Source: Allomuricauda sp. (GTDB lineage: Bacteria > Bacteroidota > Bacteroidia > Flavobacteriales > Flavobacteriaceae). From it: 64,000 nucleotides of DNA. Within the stretch, counting starts at the first letter, position 1. Every line of letters begins with the position of its first letter. Under the pieces are notes generated by a model, which did not search any database, had not been told where the DNA came from, and saw only the letters and a program-made list of their open reading frames with translations. The position numbers and the translations under genes were made by a program. The stretch is taken from contig RHLF01000001.1 of the NCBI GenBank assembly GCA_003712125.1, positions 1,178,001 to 1,242,000 on the forward strand, read 5' to 3'. Below are positions 43,065-52,969 of the stretch, piece after piece.

Positions 43065-44123
43065 ATGATTAAGACCGATATTCTCATTATTGGTGCGGGT
43101 CCTACGGGGCTCTTTGCTGTTTTTGAAGCGGGCTTGTTGAAGTTGCGATGTCATTTGATCGATGCACTTGCCCAACCCGGTGGTCAGTGCTCTGAGATCT
43201 ATCCAAAAAAACCAATCTACGATATTCCAGGTTTTCCCGAAGTATTGGCCGGTGAATTGGTAGACAACCTAATGGAACAAATCAAACCATTTCAACCTGG
43301 TTTTACCTTAGGAGAACGTGCAGATACGCTTGAAAAATTGGATGATGGCACCTTTGTGGTAACGACCAATAAAGGAACAAAACATCATGCTCCAATTGTA
43401 GCCATAGCAGGTGGTTTGGGGAGTTTCGAACCACGAAAACCCCAATTGGAGAATTTAAAAAAGTTCGAAGACAACGGTATTTCGTATATCATACGCGATC
43501 CAGAAGTATATCGAGACAAAAAAGTTTTAATAGCGGGAGGTGGTGATTCTGCCCTTGACTGGAGTATCTTTTTGGCCGATGTGGCCAAAGAGGTCACGCT
43601 GGTCCATCGACGTAATGAGTTTAGAGGTGCCTTGGATTCTGTTGAAAAAGTACAAGAGTTAAAGAACAAGGGGAAAATCAACCTCATTACCCCGGCTGAA
43701 GTGATTGCCTTAAAAGGAGACCAAAAACTAGAGGGACTTATCGTTGAAAATACGGCTACCAAAGAACAGACTGAGGTCGCGGTAGATAATTTTATTCCCT
43801 TGTTCGGGCTTTCGCCTAAATTAGGTCCCCTGGCAGATTGGGGGTTGGCAATTGAGAAAAATGCCATTAAGGTGGATAACACCTTGGATTATCAGACGAA
43901 TATTCCAGGCGTGTATGCCATTGGTGACGTTAATACCTACCCGGGTAAGTTAAAACTGATCTTATGTGGTTTTCATGAGGCCACCTTGATGTGCCAAAGT
44001 GCCTACCAACGTATACATCCCGATAAAAAATACGTGATGAAATATACCACGGTTGGTGGCGTTGAAGGTTTTGATGGGAGTAAAAAAGAAGCTCCCAAAG
44101 CGGTTGTAAAGACAATTGAATAA
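43065..44123 (+). CDS. ferredoxin-NADP reductase, thioredoxin-reductase-like type
   Basis: A 352-residue FAD enzyme. The FAD motif is IIGAGPTGLFAVFEAG; QPGGQCSEIYPKKPIYDIPG (about 39-60) and the NADP motif VLIAGGGDSALDWSIFL (about 155) match the TrxR-like ferredoxin reductases (YumC/PDR type). The thioredoxin-reductase CxxC is absent from the NADP domain, which rules out thioredoxin reductase. Its stop overlaps the ferredoxin start (AATAATGTC), so the two form a coupled electron-transfer pair inside the Fe-S operon. Confidence 0.93.
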   Translation: MIKTDILIIGAGPTGLFAVFEAGLLKLRCHLIDALAQPGGQCSEIYPKKPIYDIPGFPEVLAGELVDNLMEQIKPFQPGFTLGERADTLEKLDDGTFVVTTNKGTKHHAPIVAIAGGLGSFEPRKPQLENLKKFEDNGISYIIRDPEVYRDKKVLIAGGGDSALDWSIFLADVAKEVTLVHRRNEFRGALDSVEKVQELKNKGKINLITPAEVIALKGDQKLEGLIVENTATKEQTEVAVDNFIPLFGLSPKLGPLADWGLAIEKNAIKVDNTLDYQTNIPGVYAIGDVNTYPGKLKLILCGFHEATLMCQSAYQRIHPDKKYVMKYTTVGGVEGFDGSKKEAPKAVVKTIE

Positions 44124-44455
44124 TGTCTGACGTCAAAATAAAAATAATCGATCGAGACCAGGTCTCTCACGAAGTAGATGCTCCTACGGATATGAACATG
44201 AACCTCATGGAGGTCGTTCGTTCCTACGAATTGGCACCTGAAGGCACCATCGGAATCTGCGGGGGAATGGCCATGTGTGCTTCTTGTCAGTGTTATGTGC
44301 TTTCCGATCATGTATTGCCCGAAAAGTCTGATGATGAGGAAGCCATGCTTTCGGAGGCCTTTAATGTGAATGCGAATAGCAGATTGGGATGCCAAATACA
44401 TATAACCCCAGCGCTCGATGGCCTAAAAGTTGAGTTGGCACCCGAAGAACTTTAA
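44123..44455 (+). CDS. adrenodoxin-type 2Fe-2S ferredoxin
   Basis: A 110-residue ferredoxin. Cluster ligands are in GICGGMAMCASCQCYVLSD (C-x5-C-x2-C pattern) and RLGCQIHIT. Its reductase is encoded directly upstream with a one-base overlap, so NADPH-derived electrons probably reach Fe-S assembly or another acceptor through this protein. The end overlaps the convergent ABC exporter gene by 4 bases. Confidence 0.95.
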   Translation: MSDVKIKIIDRDQVSHEVDAPTDMNMNLMEVVRSYELAPEGTIGICGGMAMCASCQCYVLSDHVLPEKSDDEEAMLSEAFNVNANSRLGCQIHITPALDGLKVELAPEEL

Positions 44456-46188
44456 ATGCGCGCCTGGTACGTAAACAGATTGTAGTATCGCCCCTGAGCG
44501 GCAATTAATTCTTCGTGCGTACCTCGTTCAGCAATCCGTCCGTTTTCTATGACCAGAATTTGATTGGCTTTACGAATGGTGCTTAGTCTATGGGCAATGA
44601 CAAAAGTTGTTCTCCCCTTGGTAAGTTCTGCAAGACTTTTTTGAATGAGTGCCTCACTTTCGGTGTCCAGATTTGAAGTGGCCTCGTCCAAAATTAAGAT
44701 TCTGGGGTTGGCCAAAACAGCGCGTGCAATTGCGATTCGCTGCCTTTGCCCTCCTGAGAGTTTCACGCCACGTTCACCAATTAAGGTATCCAATCCATCT
44801 TCAAATCGATCTGTAAATTCATTTACATAGGCCGCCTTAACGGCCGCTTCAAGCTCTTCTTCCGAAGCTTTCGGCCTCGGGAAAAGAATATTCTCACGAA
44901 TGGTTCCCTCAAATAAGAAGTCGTCTTGTAGAACGACCCCTAGATATTGTCTAAAACTTGAGAGGTCAACCTGCGATAAGTTCTTTCCATCAATTGTAAC
45001 AGTACCTGATTCTGGATTTAAAAAACTGGCTGCCAAACCGGCAATAGTGCTTTTGCCCGAGCCAGAACTCCCTACCAATGCAATTACCTCTCCAGCTTTG
45101 GCTTCAAAACTTACCCCATGCAGCACTGCCTTTTCCTCTTCATAGGCAAAGGTTACCTTGTCAAAAACCATATGGCCTTTGATGTCTTCAAGAACTATCG
45201 TACGATCTTTCTCTTGGGCCTCTGCCATTTTATTCATCAATTCTTCAGTTCGGTCGAGCCCAGCCAAGGCCTCGGTGAGCTGACTTCCAATGTTACTCAT
45301 TTGTACTATTGGAGCTATCATCAATCCCAGAATTACGGTAAACTCGATAAATTGTCCAATGGTCAATTCGTCTTGTATGATCTTATAACCACCCAATCCC
45401 ATCACCCCAGTGGTTGCTATACCGATCAGTAAGGTGGCTGAACTGGTCATGGCTGCTGTAGCAATCAAACTTTTCTTGACATTTTTGAACAAGCGGTTCA
45501 CACCGTCTTCGAATATTAAGTTTTCCTGTTGTTCGGCATTGAATCCTTTGATGACGCGAACGCCACCTAGTGTCTCGGTCAACCGACCTGTTACATCTGC
45601 GTTTATTTTTCCTCGATTCCTGAAAATAGGTCGAATTATTTTAAAGGCCCGTAGGGCTATCAAGCCGAAGATACCCAAGGGCAAGAGCGTAAATAGCGTC
45701 ATCGAAACACTAATACGCAGCAGAAGTATCAAAGCAACAATCGCAGTAACCGTTCCCCCCACCAATTGAACCAAACCTGTACCAATGAGGTTGCGAACGC
45801 CTTCAACATCTGTCATAATGCGTGAAACAAGCTCACCCGATTTGGTATTATCAAAAAAGCGAATGGGCAGGGAAAGCACGTGCTTTTGAACCTGGGCCCG
45901 TAATTCTGATATTAAAAACTGGGCTTGAACACTAAGAATGTAGGTCAACAAAAAGGAAGTTGCCGCTTGAATCGCTATGGCCAAAATAATCACGCCTACC
46001 AAAGTCTTAAGAAGTTGTACATCTTTATTGACAAAGGCATCATCAATTACATATTTGGTGGCTATTGGCGTTACAAAGCTCGCGGTCTTGCTAATGACGA
46101 TGAGTCCCAAACCTATGAACACCAATTTGCGCCTGGGCCAAATTATTGTTTTGAATGCTTTGAGTATGCTTACTTTTTTCGTGGACAT
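44452..46188 (-). CDS. ABC exporter, MsbA-like (fused permease and ATPase)
   Basis: A 578-residue homodimeric exporter subunit. Six helices (about 18-320) precede the ABC domain with all motifs intact: Walker A ALVGSSGSGKSTIAGLA (about 370), signature KLSGGQRQRIAIARAV, Walker B ILILDEATSNLD, H-loop IAHRLSTI. Family members export lipids, lipopolysaccharide core or drugs; the substrate here is unknown. It contrasts with the degenerate ABC domain near the left end. Confidence 0.94.
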   Translation of the reverse strand: MSTKKVSILKAFKTIIWPRRKLVFIGLGLIVISKTASFVTPIATKYVIDDAFVNKDVQLLKTLVGVIILAIAIQAATSFLLTYILSVQAQFLISELRAQVQKHVLSLPIRFFDNTKSGELVSRIMTDVEGVRNLIGTGLVQLVGGTVTAIVALILLLRISVSMTLFTLLPLGIFGLIALRAFKIIRPIFRNRGKINADVTGRLTETLGGVRVIKGFNAEQQENLIFEDGVNRLFKNVKKSLIATAAMTSSATLLIGIATTGVMGLGGYKIIQDELTIGQFIEFTVILGLMIAPIVQMSNIGSQLTEALAGLDRTEELMNKMAEAQEKDRTIVLEDIKGHMVFDKVTFAYEEEKAVLHGVSFEAKAGEVIALVGSSGSGKSTIAGLAASFLNPESGTVTIDGKNLSQVDLSSFRQYLGVVLQDDFLFEGTIRENILFPRPKASEEELEAAVKAAYVNEFTDRFEDGLDTLIGERGVKLSGGQRQRIAIARAVLANPRILILDEATSNLDTESEALIQKSLAELTKGRTTFVIAHRLSTIRKANQILVIENGRIAERGTHEELIAAQGRYYNLFTYQARI

Positions 46189-46318
46189 TGATGGTTACAA
46201 AGAATTCGCAATATAATTTAAATAGTCATCTAAATTCTCCGGTTTATTTTCTAATGTCGATTTTTCAGATGGATCGGTAATAGTATCTTTAAAGTGACAT
46301 AAACTATAATTCTATATT

Positions 46319-48493
46319 ATGAGAACACTAGGTTTTCTTTTTATGTTGACCTTGGTCGCATGCAAATCCGAGACGGTACAACCCGAAATTGCAAAATGGG
46401 AGGCCCAAGCTGAAAACATAACCATAATTAGGGATGATTTTGGTGTTCCGCATATTTATGGTAAAACGGATGCCGATGCCGTATTTGGTTTGCTCTACGC
46501 CCAATGCGAGGATGATTTCAATCGGGTCGAACAAAACTATATTTGGGCGACGGGTCGTTTGGCTGAGGTTGAGGGCGAAGAGGCCTTGTATAGCGATTTA
46601 AGGGCCCGTTTGTTTATGACCCAAAAAGAAGCCCAGCAGAATTACGATAACAGTCCGGAGTGGCTAAAAAAACTATGCGATGCCTTCGCCGATGGTGTCA
46701 ATTACTACCTCTATACCCACCCTGAGGTCAAGCCTAAATTACTGACCCGTTTTGAACCCTGGATGCCCTTTTATTTTAGCGAAGGAAGTATTGGTGGGGA
46801 TATCGAACGTATAGCAACCCGAAAAATCAAGGCATTTTATGAAAGTGGGATGGAACTCCCCGAACTGCAACTTCAAGAAATAAAGAAAGCAAAAGAAATG
46901 GCTGAACCCCAAGGTTCCAATGGTATTGCCATTTCAGGTGATTTGACCCAATCGGGCAATACCCTGTTGTTGATCAATCCACATACGTCATTTTATTTTC
47001 GGGGTGAGGTTCATGTCGTTTCTGAGGAAGGGCTAAATGCATACGGAGCAGTAACATGGGGGCAGTTTTTTGTATATCAGGGATTCAATGAAAAGACCGG
47101 TTGGATGCACACCAGCACCTATACCGACGTGATGGATGAGTTCAAGGAAACCATCGTAAAAAAGGACAATGATTTATTTTATGTATACGGTGAGGAGATG
47201 CGACCTGTGGCGCAGTCAGAGGTTACACTGTCTTACAAAACAGATGAGGGTTTACAAGAAAAGACATTCCCCATGTACCACACCCATCACGGCCCCATAA
47301 CTCATGCCGTTGGTGGGCAATGGACAGCCTCAGCCATGATGTGGGAACCGAGTAAGGCCTTAGAGCAATCGTACATTCGAACCAAACAAGACGGTTATGA
47401 TGGTTTTCGAAAAATGATGGACATCCGCACCAATTCATCCAACAATACAGTATACGCCGATGCGGAGGGAAACATCGCATATTTTCATGGAAATTTCATC
47501 CCAAAACGGGATACCATTTTTGATTATACCCGACCAGTGGATGGCAGTGACCCGAAAACAGATTGGCAAGGCCTGCATACTGTAGATGAGAATATTTTGA
47601 TAAAAAACCCACCCAATGGATGGATTCAAAACTGCAATTCAACGCCTTATACTGCAGCGTTGGAACATAGCCCCAAACGAAGCGATTATCCAAAATATAT
47701 GTCTCGGGACCAAGAAAACTTTAGAGGGGTTCATGCCATCAGTCTTTTGACAGATAAGACAGGGCATACCCTGGATGGTTTGATCAGCTTGGCACATGAC
47801 CCTTACTTGCCCGCTTTTAAAAAATTGGTGCCTAAACTGCTTTTGGCCTATGACTCTATTCCTTCACCGAGAATTGAAGGTGCCATAAATTTACTTCGTG
47901 AGTGGGATTTCAAGACATCCAAATCCTCCTCGGCCATGACACTGGCACATTACTATGGTACAAAATGCTTAGAGTTTGGGTTTTCAGGAGCGATTCCAAG
48001 ACAAAATTCAATGAAAGATTTGTTCGATAATTTTGATGAACTCGTAGGAACCAGGAACCAATTACAACTTTTTGAGGCAGTAGTTACCCAACTTGAAGAA
48101 GATTTTGGCACCTGGGAGATTCCTTGGGGTGAGGTGAACCGCTATCAACGCTTAAATGGCGCTATTCGGCAACCGTTCAATGATGACAAGCCCAGTGTGG
48201 CCATTGGTTTTGCCAGCGGACGTTGGGGCGCTTTGGCAGCCTATGGAGCGCGCTATGACAATGACACCAAAAAAATATACGGTACCCGAGGAAATAGTTT
48301 TGCAGCGGTGGTAGAATTTGGTGATCAGGTTAGGGCCAAAACCATATTGGCCGGGGGGCAAAGTGGCGACCCCAATTCATCGCATTTTGACGACCAAACT
48401 GCCAGGTATGCCAATCAAGAATGGAAGGATGCTGCGTATTATAAGGAAGATGTTTTAGAAAGGGCGAAACGTTCGTACAAACCGGGTGAGTAA
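46319..48493 (+). CDS. penicillin acylase family lipoprotein (Ntn hydrolase)
   Basis: A 724-residue amidohydrolase of the penicillin/acyl-homoserine-lactone acylase family. Lipobox LVAC (Cys at about 15) places it on a membrane facing the periplasm or outside. The chain is IRDDFGVPHIYGKTDADAVFG (alpha part), then QGSNGIAISGDLT (about 198-210), where self-cleavage would expose the Ser nucleophile, then the beta part with LINPHTSFYFRGEVHV. Cleaves amide bonds of acylated compounds; quorum-signal or antibiotic breakdown is possible but not shown. Ends one base before the convergent gene. Confidence 0.92.
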   Translation: MRTLGFLFMLTLVACKSETVQPEIAKWEAQAENITIIRDDFGVPHIYGKTDADAVFGLLYAQCEDDFNRVEQNYIWATGRLAEVEGEEALYSDLRARLFMTQKEAQQNYDNSPEWLKKLCDAFADGVNYYLYTHPEVKPKLLTRFEPWMPFYFSEGSIGGDIERIATRKIKAFYESGMELPELQLQEIKKAKEMAEPQGSNGIAISGDLTQSGNTLLLINPHTSFYFRGEVHVVSEEGLNAYGAVTWGQFFVYQGFNEKTGWMHTSTYTDVMDEFKETIVKKDNDLFYVYGEEMRPVAQSEVTLSYKTDEGLQEKTFPMYHTHHGPITHAVGGQWTASAMMWEPSKALEQSYIRTKQDGYDGFRKMMDIRTNSSNNTVYADAEGNIAYFHGNFIPKRDTIFDYTRPVDGSDPKTDWQGLHTVDENILIKNPPNGWIQNCNSTPYTAALEHSPKRSDYPKYMSRDQENFRGVHAISLLTDKTGHTLDGLISLAHDPYLPAFKKLVPKLLLAYDSIPSPRIEGAINLLREWDFKTSKSSSAMTLAHYYGTKCLEFGFSGAIPRQNSMKDLFDNFDELVGTRNQLQLFEAVVTQLEEDFGTWEIPWGEVNRYQRLNGAIRQPFNDDKPSVAIGFASGRWGALAAYGARYDNDTKKIYGTRGNSFAAVVEFGDQVRAKTILAGGQSGDPNSSHFDDQTARYANQEWKDAAYYKEDVLERAKRSYKPGE

Positions 48494-48494
48494 A

Positions 48495-49145
48495 CTATTC
48501 TTCGTCTTCACCTGGTTCTTTGACGACAATTAAACTAGCAACAGAGCCTGTGGAAAGATTCCAGCGATTGTTGTGAATCACCACTCCTTTATCATCGGTA
48601 ACCACAACCTGTGCGGTATTAGGACCCGAGGAGCCTTGGTTCAAGGCTACAAAATCAAGCCTATTGAACCCCTCAACCAAATCGATGTTTATGCCTTTAA
48701 ACGAACCCGATAACAACACATTGAATTCTACGACCTCACCATTCAATAAAATCTTCACTCGGTCACCATCAACATATTCGTGGTCTCTGCATACAACCCC
48801 TATGAATTTGGCCTTGGTCTTAAAATCACCGAGGTATTGGTCACCAAAGTGCTTTTTAGAACCTTGCTTTTCAGGTTGGCCAACCTTGGGGTCAATAACC
48901 AAATCATGACCCGCTTGAACCAATTGTCTGTCAGGGAGCATTTTTACTCTCGGTGACTTTTCCTTTGAGAGTAAGCTTTCATCAATTACCGACGGCATAC
49001 GCAAAGCCGTTCCCTGGTTACTGGTTTTGATATCCAGGTTGTTGCGCTCTCCGATTTTCAAAGGTTTGGTGGTAGATATATCCCCTTGGGCATACCCAAA
49101 CTGAAAAAGAAGAATAAAAAATGTTATGCCGAGCAAACGTTTCAT
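48495..49145 (-). CDS. secreted hypothetical protein
   Basis: A 216-residue protein with a clear signal peptide (residues 1-19, ending GYAQ). The mature part has a disordered-looking, basic N-terminal half and a C-terminal beta-rich half (about 110-205: VKILLNGEVVEFNVLL, INIDLVEGFNRLDFVALN), perhaps an Ig-like fold. Not assigned to a named family. ATG at 49145 is used; the frame opens with a TTG two codons earlier. Convergent with the acylase gene. Confidence 0.75.
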   Translation of the reverse strand: MKRLLGITFFILLFQFGYAQGDISTTKPLKIGERNNLDIKTSNQGTALRMPSVIDESLLSKEKSPRVKMLPDRQLVQAGHDLVIDPKVGQPEKQGSKKHFGDQYLGDFKTKAKFIGVVCRDHEYVDGDRVKILLNGEVVEFNVLLSGSFKGINIDLVEGFNRLDFVALNQGSSGPNTAQVVVTDDKGVVIHNNRWNLSTGSVASLIVVKEPGEDEE

Positions 49146-49224
49146 TGACAACTATGTCGGTTAATCCTATTAAAATTAACAAATACCTTGCCAGCATTTC
49201 TCTAAAGTGCTGTTAAATATGCCG

Positions 49225-50364
49225 TTATTTCGATGAAGTGGCTTTTTTTAGACCAAATAAGGGGTGTAACCACGGAATACGTAAAATAAGCAGGTCATAG
49301 AGCAACCAACTTACACCGAAGGTTCCCAATACCAAAATGGATGCTTTTATAAAGAGATTCCATTCCAGATCCATTAAAAAATAGGCAATTACGATGGTGA
49401 TGGTCTGGTGTAAAATATAGAAGGGATAAACCGCCCTGTTGGCATAGGCCAATCCCTGACTTGGTTTGTTTAACCATTGGGCTGCATAGGCAAATAAGAC
49501 CAAAATCCATGACCAGATATTGGTGACCTTCAAAAAGGCTTCCAAAAAATGTTCGAGAGGACCGTCTTTTTCAATCAGCAGCCAACGGCAGACCAAAAGG
49601 GTAAATGCAATGCTACCAATGACCAGCGCTTTGTATTTGACTTTGAATAAACTTTCCCAAAACAGGTCTCCACAGGCAATCAATAAGAAACCATAAAAAA
49701 AGAACAACAGGCTGAAAATGATATTGAACCAATCACCGATCAATGCATGGGTTATGGGAAAGAAGGGTTCGACCAGTCCTTCGACCAAGAACAATGGAGG
49801 CACAAAAACATAAAAACCATATGGTTTTTGCAATTGTTTTTTAGTCCAATCAACAAGTTTTGAAGAACTTCTTTTTAAGCGAACGAACATAGGCCCTAAA
49901 ACCAAAGAAAAAAGTAGGAGGTAGGGAAGAAACCAAAGGTGATGCCAGCTCAGATTTCCTTCAGGGTAAGGTCCTCCACGAAGGGCTTTTGTGGCCAAAA
50001 ACTCCCAATACGATCCATCAAATTGTGCATTGACCAATCGCTCGATATAGATCTGCGGAGGCACAATAAGCAACATACCAACAAATAGAGGGATACCCAA
50101 GCGTTTAAAACGTTCCCATGAAAACTGTCCCAGACTTCGCTTTGAAAGGGCGTAATAAGTGCCCATTCCTGAAATGACAAATAATATGGGCAGTCGCCAT
50201 TGGTTTAAGAACAGCATGGGCCAACGGAGCCATTCATAAATCACATTGTTTTTGATATGCCAACCCCAGGGTACAAAGAACATACCCACATGATAAAAAA
50301 TTAGCAATGCAAATACGATGACACGAAGCCAATCTAAATCGTAACGTCTTATTGATGATGCCAT
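49225..50364 (-). CDS. acyltransferase 3 (OpgC/OafA-like) membrane protein
   Basis: A 379-residue membrane acyltransferase with about ten helices. The N-terminal LDWLRVIVFALLIFYHVGMFF has the conserved Arg and His of the family, followed by the LPILFVISGMGTYYAL segment. It would acylate a sugar or glycan in the envelope; OpgC-type glucan succinylation is one option. It is 91 bases downstream of the membrane-bound AraC gene on the same strand. Confidence 0.88.
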   Translation of the reverse strand: MASSIRRYDLDWLRVIVFALLIFYHVGMFFVPWGWHIKNNVIYEWLRWPMLFLNQWRLPILFVISGMGTYYALSKRSLGQFSWERFKRLGIPLFVGMLLIVPPQIYIERLVNAQFDGSYWEFLATKALRGGPYPEGNLSWHHLWFLPYLLLFSLVLGPMFVRLKRSSSKLVDWTKKQLQKPYGFYVFVPPLFLVEGLVEPFFPITHALIGDWFNIIFSLLFFFYGFLLIACGDLFWESLFKVKYKALVIGSIAFTLLVCRWLLIEKDGPLEHFLEAFLKVTNIWSWILVLFAYAAQWLNKPSQGLAYANRAVYPFYILHQTITIVIAYFLMDLEWNLFIKASILVLGTFGVSWLLYDLLILRIPWLHPLFGLKKATSSK

Positions 50365-50455
50365 GATGAATTGTTTTGATCAAAGATGACAATCTGTATT
50401 TTTTTGAGGAGGTTTTTTGACCACCAAAAGGTTCGGAATTGTAATAATGGAGAAA

Positions 50456-51631
50456 TTAAGACGGGTTTTCGTTCTTATGCGCTTTGAAGAAAGCAGAGGG
50501 CGATGTGCGAGCATGCTTATTGAAGGCTGCGTAAAATGTTGATTTAGAGTTGAATCCAACGGAATTCCCAATAGCCTCAATAGTTAAATGCGCATAATTG
50601 GGATCTAACAATCGCTTTTTTGCCATTAGCACCCTTTTTTGATTGATATAATCATTAAAGTTATTTCCCGTGTGTGAATTGATAATTTTTGAAATAAGGT
50701 TGGAACTAGAATTTAATTGGTTCGCCAAGTTTTTTAAAGATGCAGAAGGAGACTCAAAATAGTTGTTTTGTGAAACAAAAGTTTCGATATCTTCAAAATG
50801 AACCCCATTGGAAGTTAGGGTCTCATATTTATCTGCAATCCAAGATTTTTCAAAAAATCGGGATTCATTCAACATTACATAAGTCGTAACAAATGCAATT
50901 ATGGTCTGAATAAAGGCAATGTAATGATCGCCACCATCATCTTCATAGTTATAAAAAACCATAAAAATGATGATAAAAACAACAAACAATATAATGACCG
51001 AATTGCGACCAAAAAGATATTTATTGGTTCTTTCTTGATAGGGATTATATCGAATACGTTTCCATTCTTTACGTACCAGCACAACAGATAATATGCCATA
51101 GAATAGAAAACTAAAAAGTACCAACCAATCAAAGATGTCCTTGATGTGATGATAGCCATAATTGAAATTTTCGGGGCCCGCCACTCTTGTAATATGGGTG
51201 TGATAGGCACCCAAATAGGCATTTAACTTTATCGAAACAGGCGCCAAATAATAGGGAATCTGACTCAGCGTATAAACAACGGGAAGTAAGAAATGCCACC
51301 AATGCGTTTTGAAGTTGAAAGGCCTGCGTAAAATTAGACCGTAGGTAAAAAGATAAAAAGTAGGCGCAATGCCCAAAACCAAGGGTTCCGTTGAATCATT
51401 CAGAAAAAGGATTTCTTTCATCAAACCGGTATAGCATACATAGGTGTCTAAAAAAACTATGGATTGAAATAAGAGGGAGATGCCAAAAAATAGAAGGGCC
51501 TGATTTTTACGTGACTTTAAAAATAGGAGCATACTGATAAAAAGACCCTGCACAACACCAAGAAACATGAATTGGGAAACAAGGTTGTGCCGAATGGGTA
51601 TTTGATCAATAATGTATTGTAGTTGCTCCAA
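50456..51631 (-). CDS. membrane-bound AraC-family regulator (7TM + HTH)
   Basis: A 391-residue protein. The first 250 residues have seven or so hydrophobic helices, and the C-terminal 100 form an AraC-type DNA-binding domain (SLKNLANQLNSSSNLISKII, NDYINQKRVLMAKKRLLD, IGNSVGFNSKSTFYAAFNKH). A sensor in the membrane that binds DNA directly is known in Bacteroidota but its signals are not. The start is TTG at 51631; the next in-frame ATG would cut off the first 21 residues. It is divergent from the exported PLP enzyme and upstream of the acyltransferase, both plausible targets. Confidence 0.88.
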   Translation of the reverse strand: MEQLQYIIDQIPIRHNLVSQFMFLGVVQGLFISMLLFLKSRKNQALLFFGISLLFQSIVFLDTYVCYTGLMKEILFLNDSTEPLVLGIAPTFYLFTYGLILRRPFNFKTHWWHFLLPVVYTLSQIPYYLAPVSIKLNAYLGAYHTHITRVAGPENFNYGYHHIKDIFDWLVLFSFLFYGILSVVLVRKEWKRIRYNPYQERTNKYLFGRNSVIILFVVFIIIFMVFYNYEDDGGDHYIAFIQTIIAFVTTYVMLNESRFFEKSWIADKYETLTSNGVHFEDIETFVSQNNYFESPSASLKNLANQLNSSSNLISKIINSHTGNNFNDYINQKRVLMAKKRLLDPNYAHLTIEAIGNSVGFNSKSTFYAAFNKHARTSPSAFFKAHKNENPS

Positions 51632-51706
51632 ATGCCCTTATTGTTGTAAATTGTTGGTAATCAAAGGTAAGATACGATACAGTTTTCCACAATTTAAGTT
51701 AGCGCA

Positions 51707-52969
51707 ATGGAGAAAAGACAATTTTTAAAGCATATTGGTCATGTTGCCTTGGCCACTCCTTTTTTGGGGTTGAGCTCAGAAACATGGGCACAGGATAGTG
51801 AACAACCTTACCCAAAATTGGGAGGCGAAGATTTTTGGGAACGCATTCGTATGGACTATGATCTTAAACCTGACTACATAAATCTCGAAAATGGATATTA
51901 CAATTTTGTACCGACCCCTATTTTAAACAAGTATATCAAACACATTAGGGATGTAAACTATGAAGGGTCAAAATACATGCGCACCGTACAATGGGATAAT
52001 AAAAATGCCTGTGCTGCCCGCCTTGCCAAATTTTTGAACTGTTCAGACAAAGAATTGGTGATTACCCGAAATACTACAGAATCCCTAGACTTAATCATTG
52101 GCGGATACCCTTGGGAAAAAGGCGACGAAGCCATTTTCGCGAAACAGGATTATGGGGCCATGCGAATTCATTTTCATCAACAAGAAAAGCGATATGGCAT
52201 AGTTTGTAAAGAGGTGTCCTTGCCCAATCACCCTGCTTCGGATGAAGAGCTAGTTTCCCTTTATGAATCGCAGATTAGCTCGAAAACGAAACTGTTAATG
52301 GTTTGTCATATGGTGAACATAACCGGGCAAATACTTCCGATTAAAAAAATATGTGATATGGCGCATTCCCATGGGGTAGAAGTTATGGTAGATGGGGCCC
52401 ATACTGTTGCCCATATAGATGTTGATATCAAAGCTTTGAATTGTGATTACTATGGATCAAGTCTCCACAAATGGTTAAGTGTGCCATTGGGGGCGGGAAT
52501 CTTGTATGTGGCTGAAAAACATATCCCAAAGATTTGGCCCCTATTCGCTGAACATGAAAAGGATAATACAAAAATTAGACGTTTGAACCATACAGGAACC
52601 CATCCGGTTCATACAGATTTGACCATCAATGACGCCATTGACTATGTTGAAATGATTGGTATCGAAAAAAAGGAAGAACGGTTGCGCTATATTCAACGCT
52701 ATTGGAGCGATCAAGTACGCGATGTCAAAAACGTTGTGGTTAATACGCCTATTGATCCAAGCCGAAGTTGTGGCATAGCCAATGTTGGGATCAGGGGTAT
52801 GAAACCGCATGATATGGCGAAGGTGTTACTCGATGAATTTAAAGTTTGGACCGTTGCCATAGATTATGAAAATGTGCAGGGTTGTCGAATTACACCAAAT
52901 GTGTATACCAATCTAGCAGAGTTAGACAGCTTCGTAAGTGCCATCAAAACCTTGGCATCTAGGGTTTAG
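51707..52969 (+). CDS. exported class V aminotransferase-fold PLP enzyme
   Basis: A 420-residue PLP enzyme with an N-terminal export signal (KRQFLKHIGHVALATPF) that is Tat-like but has KR in place of RR; cleavage probably near ETWAQ. Fold type I residues: TRNTTESLDLIIGGYPW, DGAHTVAHIDVDI with the cofactor Asp, and the Schiff-base Lys in YGSSLHKWLSVPLGAG. It is closest in pattern to isopenicillin-N epimerase-like proteins. An exported PLP enzyme is unusual and its substrate is unknown. The 3' end overlaps the convergent phosphoesterase by 4 bases. Confidence 0.88.
   Translation: MEKRQFLKHIGHVALATPFLGLSSETWAQDSEQPYPKLGGEDFWERIRMDYDLKPDYINLENGYYNFVPTPILNKYIKHIRDVNYEGSKYMRTVQWDNKNACAARLAKFLNCSDKELVITRNTTESLDLIIGGYPWEKGDEAIFAKQDYGAMRIHFHQQEKRYGIVCKEVSLPNHPASDEELVSLYESQISSKTKLLMVCHMVNITGQILPIKKICDMAHSHGVEVMVDGAHTVAHIDVDIKALNCDYYGSSLHKWLSVPLGAGILYVAEKHIPKIWPLFAEHEKDNTKIRRLNHTGTHPVHTDLTINDAIDYVEMIGIEKKEERLRYIQRYWSDQVRDVKNVVVNTPIDPSRSCGIANVGIRGMKPHDMAKVLLDEFKVWTVAIDYENVQGCRITPNVYTNLAELDSFVSAIKTLASRV

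Noticed and set aside
43385-43882. 165-residue minus-strand open frame
   Set aside because: Antisense to the ferredoxin reductase gene, with the Ser-rich composition common to such shadows.
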